A stretch of DNA of 64,000 bases from Tetranychus cinnabarinus (taxonomy: Eukaryota; Arthropoda; Arachnida; Trombidiformes; Tetranychidae), in NCBI GenBank assembly GCA_022266195.1, contig WHVY01000002.1, positions 3,673,001 through 3,737,000 on the forward strand, in the 5' to 3' direction. The notes beneath the pieces are model-generated. The model made no database searches, was not told where the DNA came from, and was given only the letters and a program-made list of their open reading frames with translations. A program made the translations under genes and the position numbers. Below are positions 23,901 to 37,600 of this stretch, in pieces (position 1 is the first letter of the stretch; the number at the start of each line of letters is the position of its first letter).

Positions 23901-26900
23901 AGGTATTTACCTTTTCTTCTGTCGTATTGCTCTCTCTATGCATTTCTTATTACCTTTCTTAAAAGCTATTTTTTCATCGCTTTTCCTCTTCCACATGTCC
24001 TTTTTTCTTCATCCATATCTTTGGACACGAGCAGACTTTTTTTGAAAAAAAACATCTTTCATCTTATTCGTCTTATGTTACTTTCAGTCTTTACTTTCAA
24101 CTATTTTTACCTTTACAATAAGGTTAACCTGGACCTTTGAACATCACAAGTTTACAATCAATAATGCCTTTTGTTAAGACATTTAAATGTACTTTGCTTC
24201 GAGAAGGATGACCTTTTAAAGATGACCTGACCTACCAATATCATGACTCTTCATTCTTCTAGATTAAAATTTCTCTACTTCTATGTAATGCTTATTACAA
24301 ACCTCAGGATGAGTCAAGAATTTTTCTCCTTCTTTCGATAAAATAATCTTCAATCTTTTTTCTCTTAACCTCTCTCGTTATAAATCATCAATCAATTTTG
24401 AAGCCATCAAATTGTTAAAAAAGTTATCTCTTTTTTTTCTCTGTTCAATATTTTCTTTTGCCATTTTCATCATTGATTGATCAAATTGATGGTTAAACTA
24501 TGGATAGTTAGTCATAAAAAAAAGGCAAATGTAAGGTTTCAATTGCAAACACATGCAATTAATGTGTTATTTAATTAGAGAAGAAGAAGAAAAAAGAACG
24601 AAAAATAAGATTAATTTGAGCAAATATGAACACACATTTGATAAGAGTATGATTCAATAAATCAAAAGGTTCATTTTTTGCTTGAGAAACACTTACAATT
24701 GAAAGAAGCAATTTGAACCCTGATTATAATCTCATGAGTTGTCATACATTTTTAGTGTAATTACATATTCAAACTTAAACTTGAAATGTAAACTTGAAAA
24801 TGTTTGATTTTTATATAATAAAAGTAAATATTGCGATATTAAGAAACTGAAAAACTTACTTAATTGTGACATGAAGAGTTGAAAAGGAAATGGTAATCAA
24901 TAATCACAAGGTTTAACACTTTCAGGTTGATTTTAGTTTTAGCCAAATGACTATTAAACTATGATGGCAATTACAGGAAAATAACACAATCAAAGGATAT
25001 GTGAATATGAATCATGCTTGGAAGCAAAGGATAAGAAACACAATAAACACAATCATAAGTGAACAAATGAATGATACCAAGTAACTATCAACTGACTCAA
25101 TCAATGAGGGAGAGGGAGAGATCTATCATCATGAGAGACACTTTTAGAGAGAGAGAAAAAATTAAAGAGGAAAATGAGAAGATAAAAAGAGAAGAAGAAG
25201 ACAAAAAAAAGAGGCAAAAATGATTGTGGTTTATCAGTTGAAGATGTGAAGATGTTACCGGAGACGACACAATCAGCGAATCAAAAATCTGGTAATGTTT
25301 GATGACAGCAAGGAGATGAAGTTGATGGGAATCTTCATGGAGTAACCTTTTTTTCTGGTATTTAGGGTGATCAATGAAAAGCATGAGCAACAATTAACAA
25401 AACAAAAATCGGGTAACAATAGATGAGCAAACACAATAACTGTTTATGTTTTTATTTTTACTGGTAACATCTTAACCAGAAAAATGTAACCAAATAATCA
25501 TTTAGACCTTTTCAGCTCATTTTTAGGTTCAACTGTTAGATATTGAAATCTTATTTATATTTGGGTTTTCAATTAAACAACAACAATTGGGTTGTGGTTA
25601 TCAGAGTAAAGTGACTTTTGTCGTTTCTTTAACATTTTCATTTCTTTCAACAATGATTAACACTGTTTTTTTTGCTTCTTTGTATTACATTTGTGTAAAT
25701 CCATCAATAAAGCTTGATAACTTGTCGCTTAATCTTACCAGATGATCATGACTGCTTTTTGCTTGGCTCAAGCTTTACATGAGAAACCACAATAATCTGG
25801 TAATGAAAGGTAAACACAATTTGATGATATAAATGATAATTGGATAGACCTTGGTTGGAGTAAAAGTTGTTCACTGAATTAGATTTAATTATAACAGGTA
25901 AACAGAGGAATGATGGACAGCAAGTTATCAATGTTTGATGATGATCATGGTGAAGGATGAAGGTAAAAAGGGAAAGGAAAATGAAAGATTTAATGAAAAG
26001 TTGATGAGATTAGGTTTTCGTCTTTATCAAGTGATGATTGTTGAGTGAAAATTATGACAACAACATGAAACTACAGGACAATGAAATGAACAAAAAAAAC
26101 GCCAAGCAAAATCGGAACAAAAGAACAAGTTAAGAAGATTAAATTGTTGAAGAAGAGAAGAGCAAAGAAGATAATGATGATGATGAAGGAAAGATGAAGG
26201 TGTTAAAAGGTTGCAAGGTAAAAAGAAGGGCAAAAAAGATGATCTTGATGTTGATGGGTTAACGCGTTGAGGTGCTGTTGAATCGTGCGCTCAGTGACCC
26301 TGCAGCTTTGCTCAACTTTTAATAATTAAAAATGATTCTTGTGTTTATCTTGCAATCAAATGAATAATAGCTTAAAACAGTAGCCAAGAACTGACGATTC
26401 AGTGTTCATCAAGTTAAGCGCTTCTTTATTATTCCAACTGTTAACCATAAAAAAAATGTATCTAAACTGATGATAACAACAATGATAATAAAGATTATAA
26501 TGACAGTATTCAGTATCCAGTGAATCACAAGTAACCTGAGTAATTGCATGAAAAATAGCCAAGTAATAAGTCATTTTAAGCGTTAACCTAAATACCTGGT
26601 CAATGAAATTGAATCTTATGATTACCTTTAATAGAAAAGGCAAAAGTCCACTTTTACCGTAATTTTTATTTTCTCTCATTTCTTTTCATTTCAATTCATT
26701 TCATGTTTTTGCATCTCATTCTCTCTATCAACCTCCATGAACCATGAAATTCTAACGGCTTTTTTTAAGTTTACCTTTTTATTTCTTAGTCTGAGTTTCA
26801 CAAACAGATTTGGTTGTTGCTTAAAATCTTGGCCATTGGTCACCTTATCATTGACCTTTTCTCTCTCTCTTAGTTGGGTCATCGTCATCAGTGAAGCAGC

Positions 26901-29760
26901 TCATTGAGTCGTGCAACCAATCAATCGTAAATTAGTGAATCTACAGATTTGGGACAATTGGTGATGATAATAAAGCCTTTTCATTGTACAATTGAGAAGG
27001 TAAAAAAGTAGCCATTTAACAGGTAATCAGTTGGTCAAGACTATCTTTCATCGAACAAGGTTTACTGTTCAAATGATATTCAATGAAGAAAAAAGTAAAA
27101 CCTGCAATCAAACAATTTTTCAATATTCAGTTGATTCTTGTTCAATATTCACTTCTTTTATGCATTCAATATCCTTAAACTTGAACATTTCATTCATTTT
27201 TTGCTTCTTCTTCTCGCTTGACCTTTTACCAATTCAATTGTAATACTAATTTAACCATTTCACATTCAACTATTTTGGGTTAAAATGGCCTAAAATTTTC
27301 ACTTCATTTTTATAATAAAGTAGATTCAAAGAGCTTAAAATTCAATCTTTTGGAGTGTTTTCGGGTAAAACAGTGAATGATGAAAAATATTAGTTAACTT
27401 TAAAATTGAACATTTTTCTTGATAAATTCCTAGATTCACTAGAAAGTAGGAAAAAGGTTCAGAGAATGTTTTTTTTTGAGCTGAACTTTTCTTCCTCTTA
27501 ACCAGATTCAAAAATCATCAACAAAAGTCAACCTCACACATCAATCTTAAAGTTGAAATGAACGATTTATTTAAGATGAACCTCTCGACAAAATTCACCA
27601 AAACAGCAACAAATTTAAAGTTAACCTTTTTGTTGTTGTTGATGGAGGACCAGAAAAGGAGAGAGAGAAAAGAAAGAGAAGATTGATGGTGAAAGAGAGA
27701 AAGTCATTGACAGGAGAGAGGAAGAAGATGAAACAAGATGAAGTTAAAAGAGGAAAGCTGATGTTTTTAAAGGCAAACCATGATGTTCAGTGTTGATAGA
27801 GCACGGAAGCTCAAATGGTGATTCACTTTTACATCCTAACTGTTTGGTTAAATAACACCAACTCAACTTGACATCCATTATGCATCTACAGTTATCACCA
27901 TCATCTGTATCATCACCATTATTTTTCAATATAAAACTGAGATTCTCTTCTTTTTTTAAGCTTCCCCTGAATACCCTGGTTGAACATCATCTCACCAGGC
28001 TTCCGGTGACACGGAATCGTTGTCATAAAGGCAAAATCAGAAAAAAAACAAACATCAAGATGAGGATGAAAATGATATAAGAAGGAAACTTGTTAAGAAC
28101 AAAGTATTAACCTGAAAAAAAAGTCAATGAAAATCGAAGCCTACTTTAGGTGAAGAAAACGAAAAAAGATCGGAAATGATTGCAAGTGTTCAGTTTGTTT
28201 ACTTTCACTTTACGCGTTAAACTGTCAACCGATGCTGAAAAAAGATGATCATCTTTACCATCAACATCATTATGATGAACAATCTATTAACATTTGATAT
28301 CAACATTACTTGCATCTTTCCCTGATTCCTTCGTCACTCATTGAATATCATTAATCATTTGTGTGTACGTTGGCTATATTTGGCTGTTGAATCTTGCAAA
28401 CTGTTAACTTGTTTAATTATCATGCCATTTGCTTAATCAATGAACAGTTCTGTTCGGTGAAACTGGTGAAACCAGGGGAAGAAATGTTGCAAAAAGCTGT
28501 GTAAACCTTTTCTTTCAATAAAACCAAATCAAATGCATGAGTCGCTCTTTTATTTTCATTTTTATCATCAACTAAACACTCATTTAGTTAATCATCAACT
28601 TTTTCCTTCTTTCTTCCACTTCTATTCCTCACTTTTGTCACAGTTATTTACACATAATTAACATTAATAAGTGGGCAAAAAATGATGATATTAATCAGAA
28701 TGATGATGATGTTGGCAGTAATTAAAAAATGGATTCACTTTTTGTTTGCTTTCAAATGAAATCTTTTTCGTTTTTCCTTCAACAGGATTTTTTCAACAGC
28801 ACCAAAATCAATTCACATAAATGTCCACAGAATTCATGGGAAATGATGGAACACACAGAAACACAGGGAATTAATTTCCAAGTCATTTAGTTGATCAAAT
28901 AAAGTTTAATGTTTCGATTGAAGTTAAACTCATGAAACTTGAAAAGGTCTCAAAATTTCACTTTCATTGCTTTTTCATTCTGATAAATGTTGATTCCAGT
29001 TTAAACTTTCATTTTCTTGTTTCACTAAATTGTTTTTAAATCGTAACTTTATTGCTTTGATTAACTTGATATTGACTTATGATCAATTCATTTCCATTAT
29101 TTGTTCAATCATATTTACAGCAGAAAATACTGAAACAATTTGCCATCGATTGATTCATATTGAAAGGTGGAACATGTTAATAGTCAATAACAATGATGAT
29201 AACATTAACACTAATGATTGTTTCAATATTGGGCACAAAAATAGGGTTTCTCGGTGATCCATGGAACCATTCATTCTGTTCAGTTAATTGGTTTGGAGAT
29301 TTTTTTCTCGCTCTTTTCTCTGCTTTCCTTAACCAATATCAAAAAGCAAAAATTATCATCATTATGATTCCAGGCTTTTGTCTTTTGATTCCAGTCCAAG
29401 AGTTTACATGATATATGGTGACATTAATGGAGCTCAATTGCAAATTGATTGTAATTCGATACAAATGTTTAATTCTGTTGTTCAACTTGACAATTTGAAG
29501 ACAATCAGGCAACCATCTTCGGCCTACTATTTAGACTACAATTGTCTAGTTGATCAAAAATGAGGCCTTTCATTGTTGTTGTCTTTTGTTTCACTTGATA
29601 TGACAATCAGAGCTGAACTAACATTTTGAATACTCATCAGTTGCAACTTAATTAAACGGTTAAAGTGACGATGAAAAGCATTGATAAACAGGTAAAGGAA
29701 GTCAAGAGTTAAATTAAAAATGACAAATTGTTACAGATTCAAATGAAAAAACATGGTGAT

Positions 29761-29789
29761 GTAAAGTTGACCTTGTAACTCAACTTTAC
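29761..29789. repeat. Perfect 10-bp inverted repeat (hairpin)
   Basis: GTAAAGTTGA and TCAACTTTAC are exact reverse complements around a 9-base loop. It lies in non-coding DNA with no obvious transposon border. It could form a short RNA or DNA hairpin, but function is unknown. Confidence 0.6.
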
Positions 29790-31614
29790 CTTTAAATACA
29801 CTTAAAACAAGTCAGGTTCAATTTTGGGTAGACACTTCATGATCATTTAGATAACAGTTATCTGGTTGATTTAGCTTTACCTGTTAATCCGAATCAACTT
29901 CATCGGGTTATTATTGTAACAAAAAATCGGAAAAATTGAGGTTTTAGACTGATCTTTGAGTTGTCTTTGTATTTCACCTTCAGTCAGAGTTAACATTTCA
30001 AAACATTTTCTGGTTATTTTGCATTATTTTGCTGACAAGAAATTGAAAGACAAGACTTACATTTTAGGTTTACCTTTGGGTTGTCTTTGGGATATTTTAA
30101 CACTTTAAGAGTTTGTTTAGTCAGAGTTTAACGGCTGATGATATCATTAGGTTATTTTGCATTATTTAACCAGAAACATGATTATAAAGGTTACTTTATG
30201 ATTAAAGTTGAGACAATACTTGAGACAATGTTTTAGTTTTGACTCAAAGGTTAGAGTTTAGTGAGCATCATTGGGTTAAACTGTAAACTGGTGAATCTGA
30301 AACAACTCATTGGTCTTATTGGATATTTTGGTGAATCAAAGTTGATTTTATTTTAATTTTTTGTGCTTTTAGCTGCTTTCATCTTACCAGTCTTGCAAAC
30401 CCGATTGTAAAGCTTGATCGGTTGCAGCATAATTTGATTGCAGTTGAAGCAGCTGTATTGATCAAAATGTGGATCGTTTTGATGGCAGCAGTTGATTTGA
30501 GTTGCTAATAAACATTTCACATTGAAAACGGCTAGAGCATTTCATTAACCAAACTACTGGTTCATCTTGATGATAAGTATAGAGAGGATGTCTGGTTGAA
30601 GACAATTGCTAATGACAAGTATGTAACTGAATTGAAGCCAGAAAATGAAGCATTGATACAGACGATGAAAGGATGCAGGATGAAGATGTAAAATTCATGC
30701 TTTTAATAGATAACTTGTCATTCATTTGGGATATGAAACAAGAAATGTGACATTGTAATCAATTTATTAATCTCAAGATTGGCCAGATTGGCATCAAGTT
30801 CAATCAATAAGTGATTCTGTGAATCAATCTCATTGAATGGTGAGTTGTGGGTGAACAATAAAGATGAACAATGGTCATGTTAATAAATTTCATGATGTGG
30901 TCTAGCAAAGAGAATAAAAGCTTCTCATGATAATAAAGATTGAGATGAACTCGTTCAATATGATAACTTCATTGAGACCAGAAATGGTTGTGATTATTGA
31001 AAAATATGACAAAAACCCTTTTGTTTTCAGTTACTATTAAAACTCATTTGATGAAACTTGAGAGTGGATTCACAAATAATTATTGACAGAAAGATTGAAA
31101 GTATTGAGATTTCCGTTTAACTTTTAACCCAATTCACCTAAATTGTCACCTATTATTAGATGAATTTACAATTTCCTGTGGCAAAACATTTTTAATCAAA
31201 GTAAATCAAGTGAATCCAATTTTGACTTATTTTTATCTGAGCTAAATTAAAGTCACTTTGATTTTCGCTTTTTGTTTAAACGTAAATTTAAACGACACTT
31301 TGCGAGTGACAAACAAATGTTGATTGTTTCACTTTTGTCAAACCAATTTAACCAAAAATAAAGTTCAAGTGATTGACGGTATCGCTATTGGCTGAAAGGC
31401 AACAATAAAGGAATCACAAAATTGAAGCAAAAAATGTTTTCCAGACAAGAAACTTTTCTTGTTTTTTCCTTGTTCATGATTATGTTGATGACAAAAGATG
31501 AAGATGCTGAGGATGACGAGTATGATGGTGAAGAGAGTAAAGATGAAGATGAAAATAGTGATTATCATAGTAATTACATTAGCTCATGTAAATAATGATG
31601 ACCAATTCCAATTG

Positions 31615-31640
31615 AGCCCAACTCGCCAGGAAGTTGGGCT
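31615..31640. repeat. GC-rich perfect 9-bp hairpin
   Basis: AGCCCAACT and AGTTGGGCT are exact reverse complements around the loop CGCCAGGA. GC content stands well above the flanks. No RNA gene family is recognised. Confidence 0.6.
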
Positions 31641-34600
31641 ATTTTGGTACATCATCTTGATGCAAATGCACACAGAGATTGACTAACTTGCGTTCATTCC
31701 TTCAATTATTTACTTCTTTGCCATTATTTTCATCCTCTCTTCTTGCCTTCTCTTCATCCTTATCCTCATCATCTTCATCTCAAATTAACCAGCAAAATAC
31801 CCAAATTTTTAACATTTGACCTTAACTTTGTCTCAAACAAATGACTTGAGACAAACATTGAATCATTTTGTTCACAAATTCATTTGTTTTTGTCAACATT
31901 TCATCTGTCTTGGGTTCATTGAGAAGCACATTAATCACCCAATAGACACAATAGACAACCTTAAACTCAATTGATGAGACAAACAATTGATTTTAGATTC
32001 GCTTTTTCAACCCAAAAGTTAACAGTTTAAATGATCAGTACAAATTAATTGCTCAGAAGTGATTAACTTTTTTTGTTACATTCATTTTTCAATAAATGAA
32101 CGTCTATGACCTTTAATGAAATTAACCAGATTGACATGAACAAATCACTATTAGCTGATGATATTGGAGTTAAATTTTGCTCATGTGAATGAATAACACA
32201 TCTGAATAATTCAACAATACACAGTTTGGACAGTTTCATTGTGTTTTGCTTCTGTTTAACCAATGAACAATTAACAGCAAAATCTTTGCCTTTCAAAAGC
32301 ATTGGAACCAACTTGAAATGTTTATTATTGATTTTTAAAGCCAAGAGTTGAATCTTCTTTCAGATGCTATAAGACTTCAAAAAGCCTTTTGTTAGACAGC
32401 TAAAAGTACATTAATATGTCAATTCGAGGATCGATTCCTAAATGTATTTACAATGAACAGAATCCCAAAACTGCGTGTAATTGACATAAACTATTCATTT
32501 TATGCCAAACCAAAAAAGCTATTGAACTTTAACAGATCCTGAAAACTCCAGAGATTTAATTGATCACCAAATCTTTATAATACAAAAAAAATGAAACGAT
32601 AACTACAGAATCATATTAGAGACTTGAACTTGAACTTGCAACGACTCTATTTAGAAAATCAGATTCCTATTGAAACACAAGTACGAAGCATTACCAACTG
32701 AAGAGACTTCACACTGAAACACTGTCAGTTCTGGAAACCAAAGTTACATTGTTCCAGTCTAGATATTTTCGAGTTTTTATTTTATCTAATTTTTCTTTGA
32801 GCAACATTCGAATGATTATTGACGAATCATTGCTTGCAACCTGCAAACCCGAGGCTTCGAAGATCAAAATCAATCTAAATCAAAACAGAATAGCGAGTTT
32901 ACCCTTTTAATATCCAAATGTAAGGCTTTTGCATTTAAGAATTCAAAAAGCAAGTTTAATTATTTCCTTTTAATGTCCATTTACTTAAACTTAAACTCGA
33001 CATAAGAGTATCATTTGGAGTCATCAAGCTGCTCAACAATACGTCAATTATTGTGATAAAATTGTGCGAAAATTACATTCCTTATTATAAACAAAATGAA
33101 ATGGATTTCCCCAAATTACTTGGTTCTTTTGAAATAATTGCTGAACACTTTGATGCCGTTTTCTCGAATAATTTTATACTTTTCATTTCAATAGTTGATT
33201 TTACCTGAAAGACTCTTGACTTTTCCAATCATCTAATAATGAATCTAATCGTTTTGTTTTTCAACTGTTTCTTTGGACCTTTACCTCAATTTCACTGTAA
33301 ATCCCATTAATCATCAGATAATCACAATTGTAAACTAAATCAATTGAAATCGATCAGGCAAACAATTGATTTCAATCGAAAGTTAACAGTTTAAATTGTT
33401 TTTTTCTCTCTTCCATTTCAATTACAGTTTATATTTAAGTATAATGATGACCAGCAAAAAAATAGTCAACAGTAATTGAATCTATTTCAAGTTGAACACC
33501 GAAATGATAAAGGAATGGTTAGGTGAATTTACATGGAATTACTTTTACCTTTCATTCGATTTTGTTGTTTCATTTAAATTTCAATTTTTCTTGTTCATTC
33601 GTTCAAATTGTTAACATTTTCAAGTTAATTTTACCATTAGTCTAAACATTAGAGGATCAAAATGGGAATCAGGAATTGGATTGAAATTTTGATGATCATT
33701 TTACTTTTACCAATAACGATGTTCGAAGAGGAAAAAAGACAAAGAAAAGCAAAATAGATTCAAAGTGATGAAGATGAAAAGACCATTGGAAGATGCGAAA
33801 CAGGCAAACGAAACAAAAATGGGAAAAAGATTTGAAAGAAATGAATAGAAACAAAATTAAGCCCAAAATAATGGTAAATACATGAGAAGATGAACATGAT
33901 TTCACTGTTATTCAGAATAAAGGCGAACAAATTGAGGGATGAAGAAGAAAGAAAATCAGGAGAAATTGTTCAAGAATTCATTTTACTTTTTCTTCACTTG
34001 ATCATCACCTTGATCATTGTTCAATGAATAGTTTCAATTGCATTGTTTCCATCACCATTAACGCCATCATTTGTATCATCATAATAATCAACAGTTAATA
34101 ACAATTTTCACAGTTGATCCGAAAATGGATTCTGACTAATTCAGCTTTTGTGTAAAGGAATAAATTATAAAATGAAAAAGAAGCCAAAAAACACAATCAA
34201 TGAATTAACTGTTCTTTTCAGTTAAATTAATTAGCTTTTGTAATTTCAACTCAAATTAATTATCAAACCTTTTTGAATTAATTCCTTGATGAAGATGAAT
34301 TTCTTGGTTTCACATGTAAATTAGTTTATTTTGTTGCAAACCTTCAAGTCATTTGCTTGTGATAATCAAGGCAAATCAAAAGCTCAACTCGAAAGGTTGA
34401 CAGCTCGTAACAGTTATAATTAAAATCATTTATATCTTTATGTTTCTCCATATTTCGCTATTAATGTTCAGTTAATTTGATTGACAAGTAAAAGTGAAAG
34501 AAGTTTTAATTAAATTAAAGATTTGCTGAAAAAATCTGGTTTTCAGGTTTATCGGTTTGAAAGGTAAAACTGTTTCTGGTCAAAATGAATGTTGAAATAA

Positions 34601-37600
34601 ATGAATCAACTAGAGTCAATTTAAATACGAGATGAACTGTAATTTGATTGTCAACAATTTATGGCTACAATTTGGCTATTACAATGTATTAGGAATTGGA
34701 ACTTTAATTGAATTACAATCGATGGACGTTAAAATGTAATCAAATAAAGGCGATGTTATGAGCAAATGGAAAGGCAAATTGCTATGAAATTTCAGAAGCT
34801 TTTGTCTTTTTTTTCAGGTAAAAAAAGCCATTTCCATGTTATTGGAATCAGTTTATTTAATTGTCCTTCAATGTGAGATTAAAATGAGGAAATAATCTAA
34901 TTAAAGGTAAAATAATGTTAAACATTAGGAATGATTGAAATGACCAGAAACAATAACCAAAAAGGTCAATACAATTTAGCTGATTGTAGTATGATTAACC
35001 TTGAAACGTTCATTTTCATTCATCAAAATTGCTTCAATTGTTCAGTGTTTTTTTTGTTGAAACAACTAATCTTGATCAATGATTCAAATGAAACAGTTTA
35101 CCAAACAAGTTAATCCATTTAGGTTTTGATGGTTTACAATCAAGCAAATGTGTTAATCAATTATAATTACCTTGATATCATCGTTAATTTGCCCTTAGAT
35201 GCGATTAACAATTAACCTTACAGTTTCAATTTTAGGACAAGAAATAAATTTCAATGAGAATCACTAAGGTTAGAGATTTGAGGCTAAAATTGAAGTCAAC
35301 AAAAATGAACGAAACTTAAATTTAAAAATATCTCAAATTGTTAACATTAAGAGTCTAATTGTTAACCAAGTCTAATAAGTTTCATGATTTAGTGAAGATT
35401 AGTTTCAGTTAATTATGATTGAATAAAAGGCTTGATGTTGACAAAAAACTAACAGTAAAACGTTGCAATTAACTTGAATGATTAACTTGCCTGAAGGGAA
35501 GCATTTTTTGTGTTCAAAATAACAATCAATTGAAAGACAAGATTAACATCTTTTGGTGGTTTCAAGTGTTAAGAGATGATAAGTTGAACCATTTTTTGTC
35601 TTCTCAACCCTTTTCATCTTCACTCTTCCTACTTTAATAATTAGCTTTACAATTTGATTAACCAAATGTTGGTAACAATTGGATAGCTTAAAGGTGTAAC
35701 AAGGAATGAACAGAAAGTCTACAAAATAGAAAGTTTATTAACTTTACAATAATCGATTGCAATTAAATACTCAGATTATCGTCAACAATTAAACTAATTG
35801 TTTCCTTTGCTTCATCATTTCCTCAATGTTTATCAATAGTAAATCACTTAATCAGTTGATATTTAATTTGGAACAGCTTAATGCAAGGTTAAAACACCTT
35901 CAACAATCAATCAAAAAAGGGAAACAATTGAGAGACAAAATTAGCTGACAATCAATTCTAATTTGTTTCGTTATCATTTCCATTGATTGATTGGATAACT
36001 TTACCTTTCAACTGAATCTGAAAAATTGTTAACTTAATATCAAGGTAATGGGAAGGATAATTGTAGGTTGACCCAATTAACCTGATGAGATAAATTACGA
36101 GTTTAAAGTCAATTCTAATTGTCATAGAAACTTGAATTCAATTGCAATCGACAATTGATGTTCATTAAAATATGTAAACCAATTGTTAAAGGTTAATGAA
36201 TTCATGAAAATATTAAATTCTTGATTCAATTGTGATTAGCAGTTTACGTTTCATTTTTACGATAATTATCTTTGAATCAATTTTGATTAAACTTTGCGAA
36301 AAGTTTAATTGATTTTATCCTAAAACAATTGAACCAATTGAAAGCCATTAACACACTTGAAATTGATTATTCAATGAATTTCAGATATAAATCAGCAATT
36401 TAACAGAGAACCAAACATTTACGGAAATATTTAATTTCGGTAAACGTTTAATGAATAAACTCGTTTGACCTTATTTTCAACCTTTCATGTTAACTATTGA
36501 AATAAATTGTAATAATTAACTTCTCAGGTAATAAACAGATTCAACGTTTTCTGTTTACTCTTCATCTTTATTTAGAAATGACAATTTGTTAACATTTTCC
36601 CGTAATTGCAGACTAAAATGATTAATTATGATTACGTTTGATCAACAGCTAATGATGAGAACTGTGATCAGAATTAATAGCTTTTTCTTTTGCTTATCAA
36701 AAAGGTAAAATTAAATAGTCAGGTAAAGCATGAAAATGAAACAGAAGAAACAAGTTATCAATAAATAGCTTTTTTTTCAAGAGAAAACAAATTTTCGCCA
36801 GAATTTCTTTTCTTCTTCTTCCCTCCGATAACTTTCAGCATCAAGCAAACAAACAATTAAGGTTACCAGTTACACAGATTTGAATGTTAATTTGATTCTT
36901 TGCGTTTTGCGTCTTTTAATTTTCATTATTTTACTATCAACTAAATATGTGAACAACTTACCCAAAGGAAATTGATTTGCTGCATGAATACCTTTCATCA
37001 TTGGAATTAACTCTTGCATGAACTTGAATAAAACCATCAACAAAACGATGTCAGTAGATTGTTTATGATGCTTCTTAATGATCCACTGAAATCACTATTA
37101 ATTAGTGATCTGTCAACTCGCATAATCATCATAAGTGAAACATTGAAACAAAAAGCATTCCAAGTTGAGTAACGAATTGATAATTATAAAGATAATTTGA
37201 AGAGCAAAATGACGATTAAGATGATACGGTGAAAATAGCGATTCTGGTCAATCTCTCATTGGTCATAATTGACTTGCAAGTGATTAGCAAGAGTCACTTT
37301 AAACATTGTGAACAATCAAATCTTGCAGCAAAATGGGATTCAACTTATGTAAGTCTTGACCAGAAATGGGTTAAACCAGAAACCAGATTAATAACAAAGA
37401 TTATTTGCTTTCACTTGTTGAGCTTCAACTATTGGTTTACCATTAAGATTCACAAGATTAGAAGTTGAAATTAAGAAATGCAATTAGACTTTAGATGTGA
37501 AAACACTTGGTTAACATTAAACCAGAAAATGTTTAATTGTGTCAATGATTGCGTCTATGATTATGATGGTCATTATAGTGAATTATGAGTTGTAATCATG

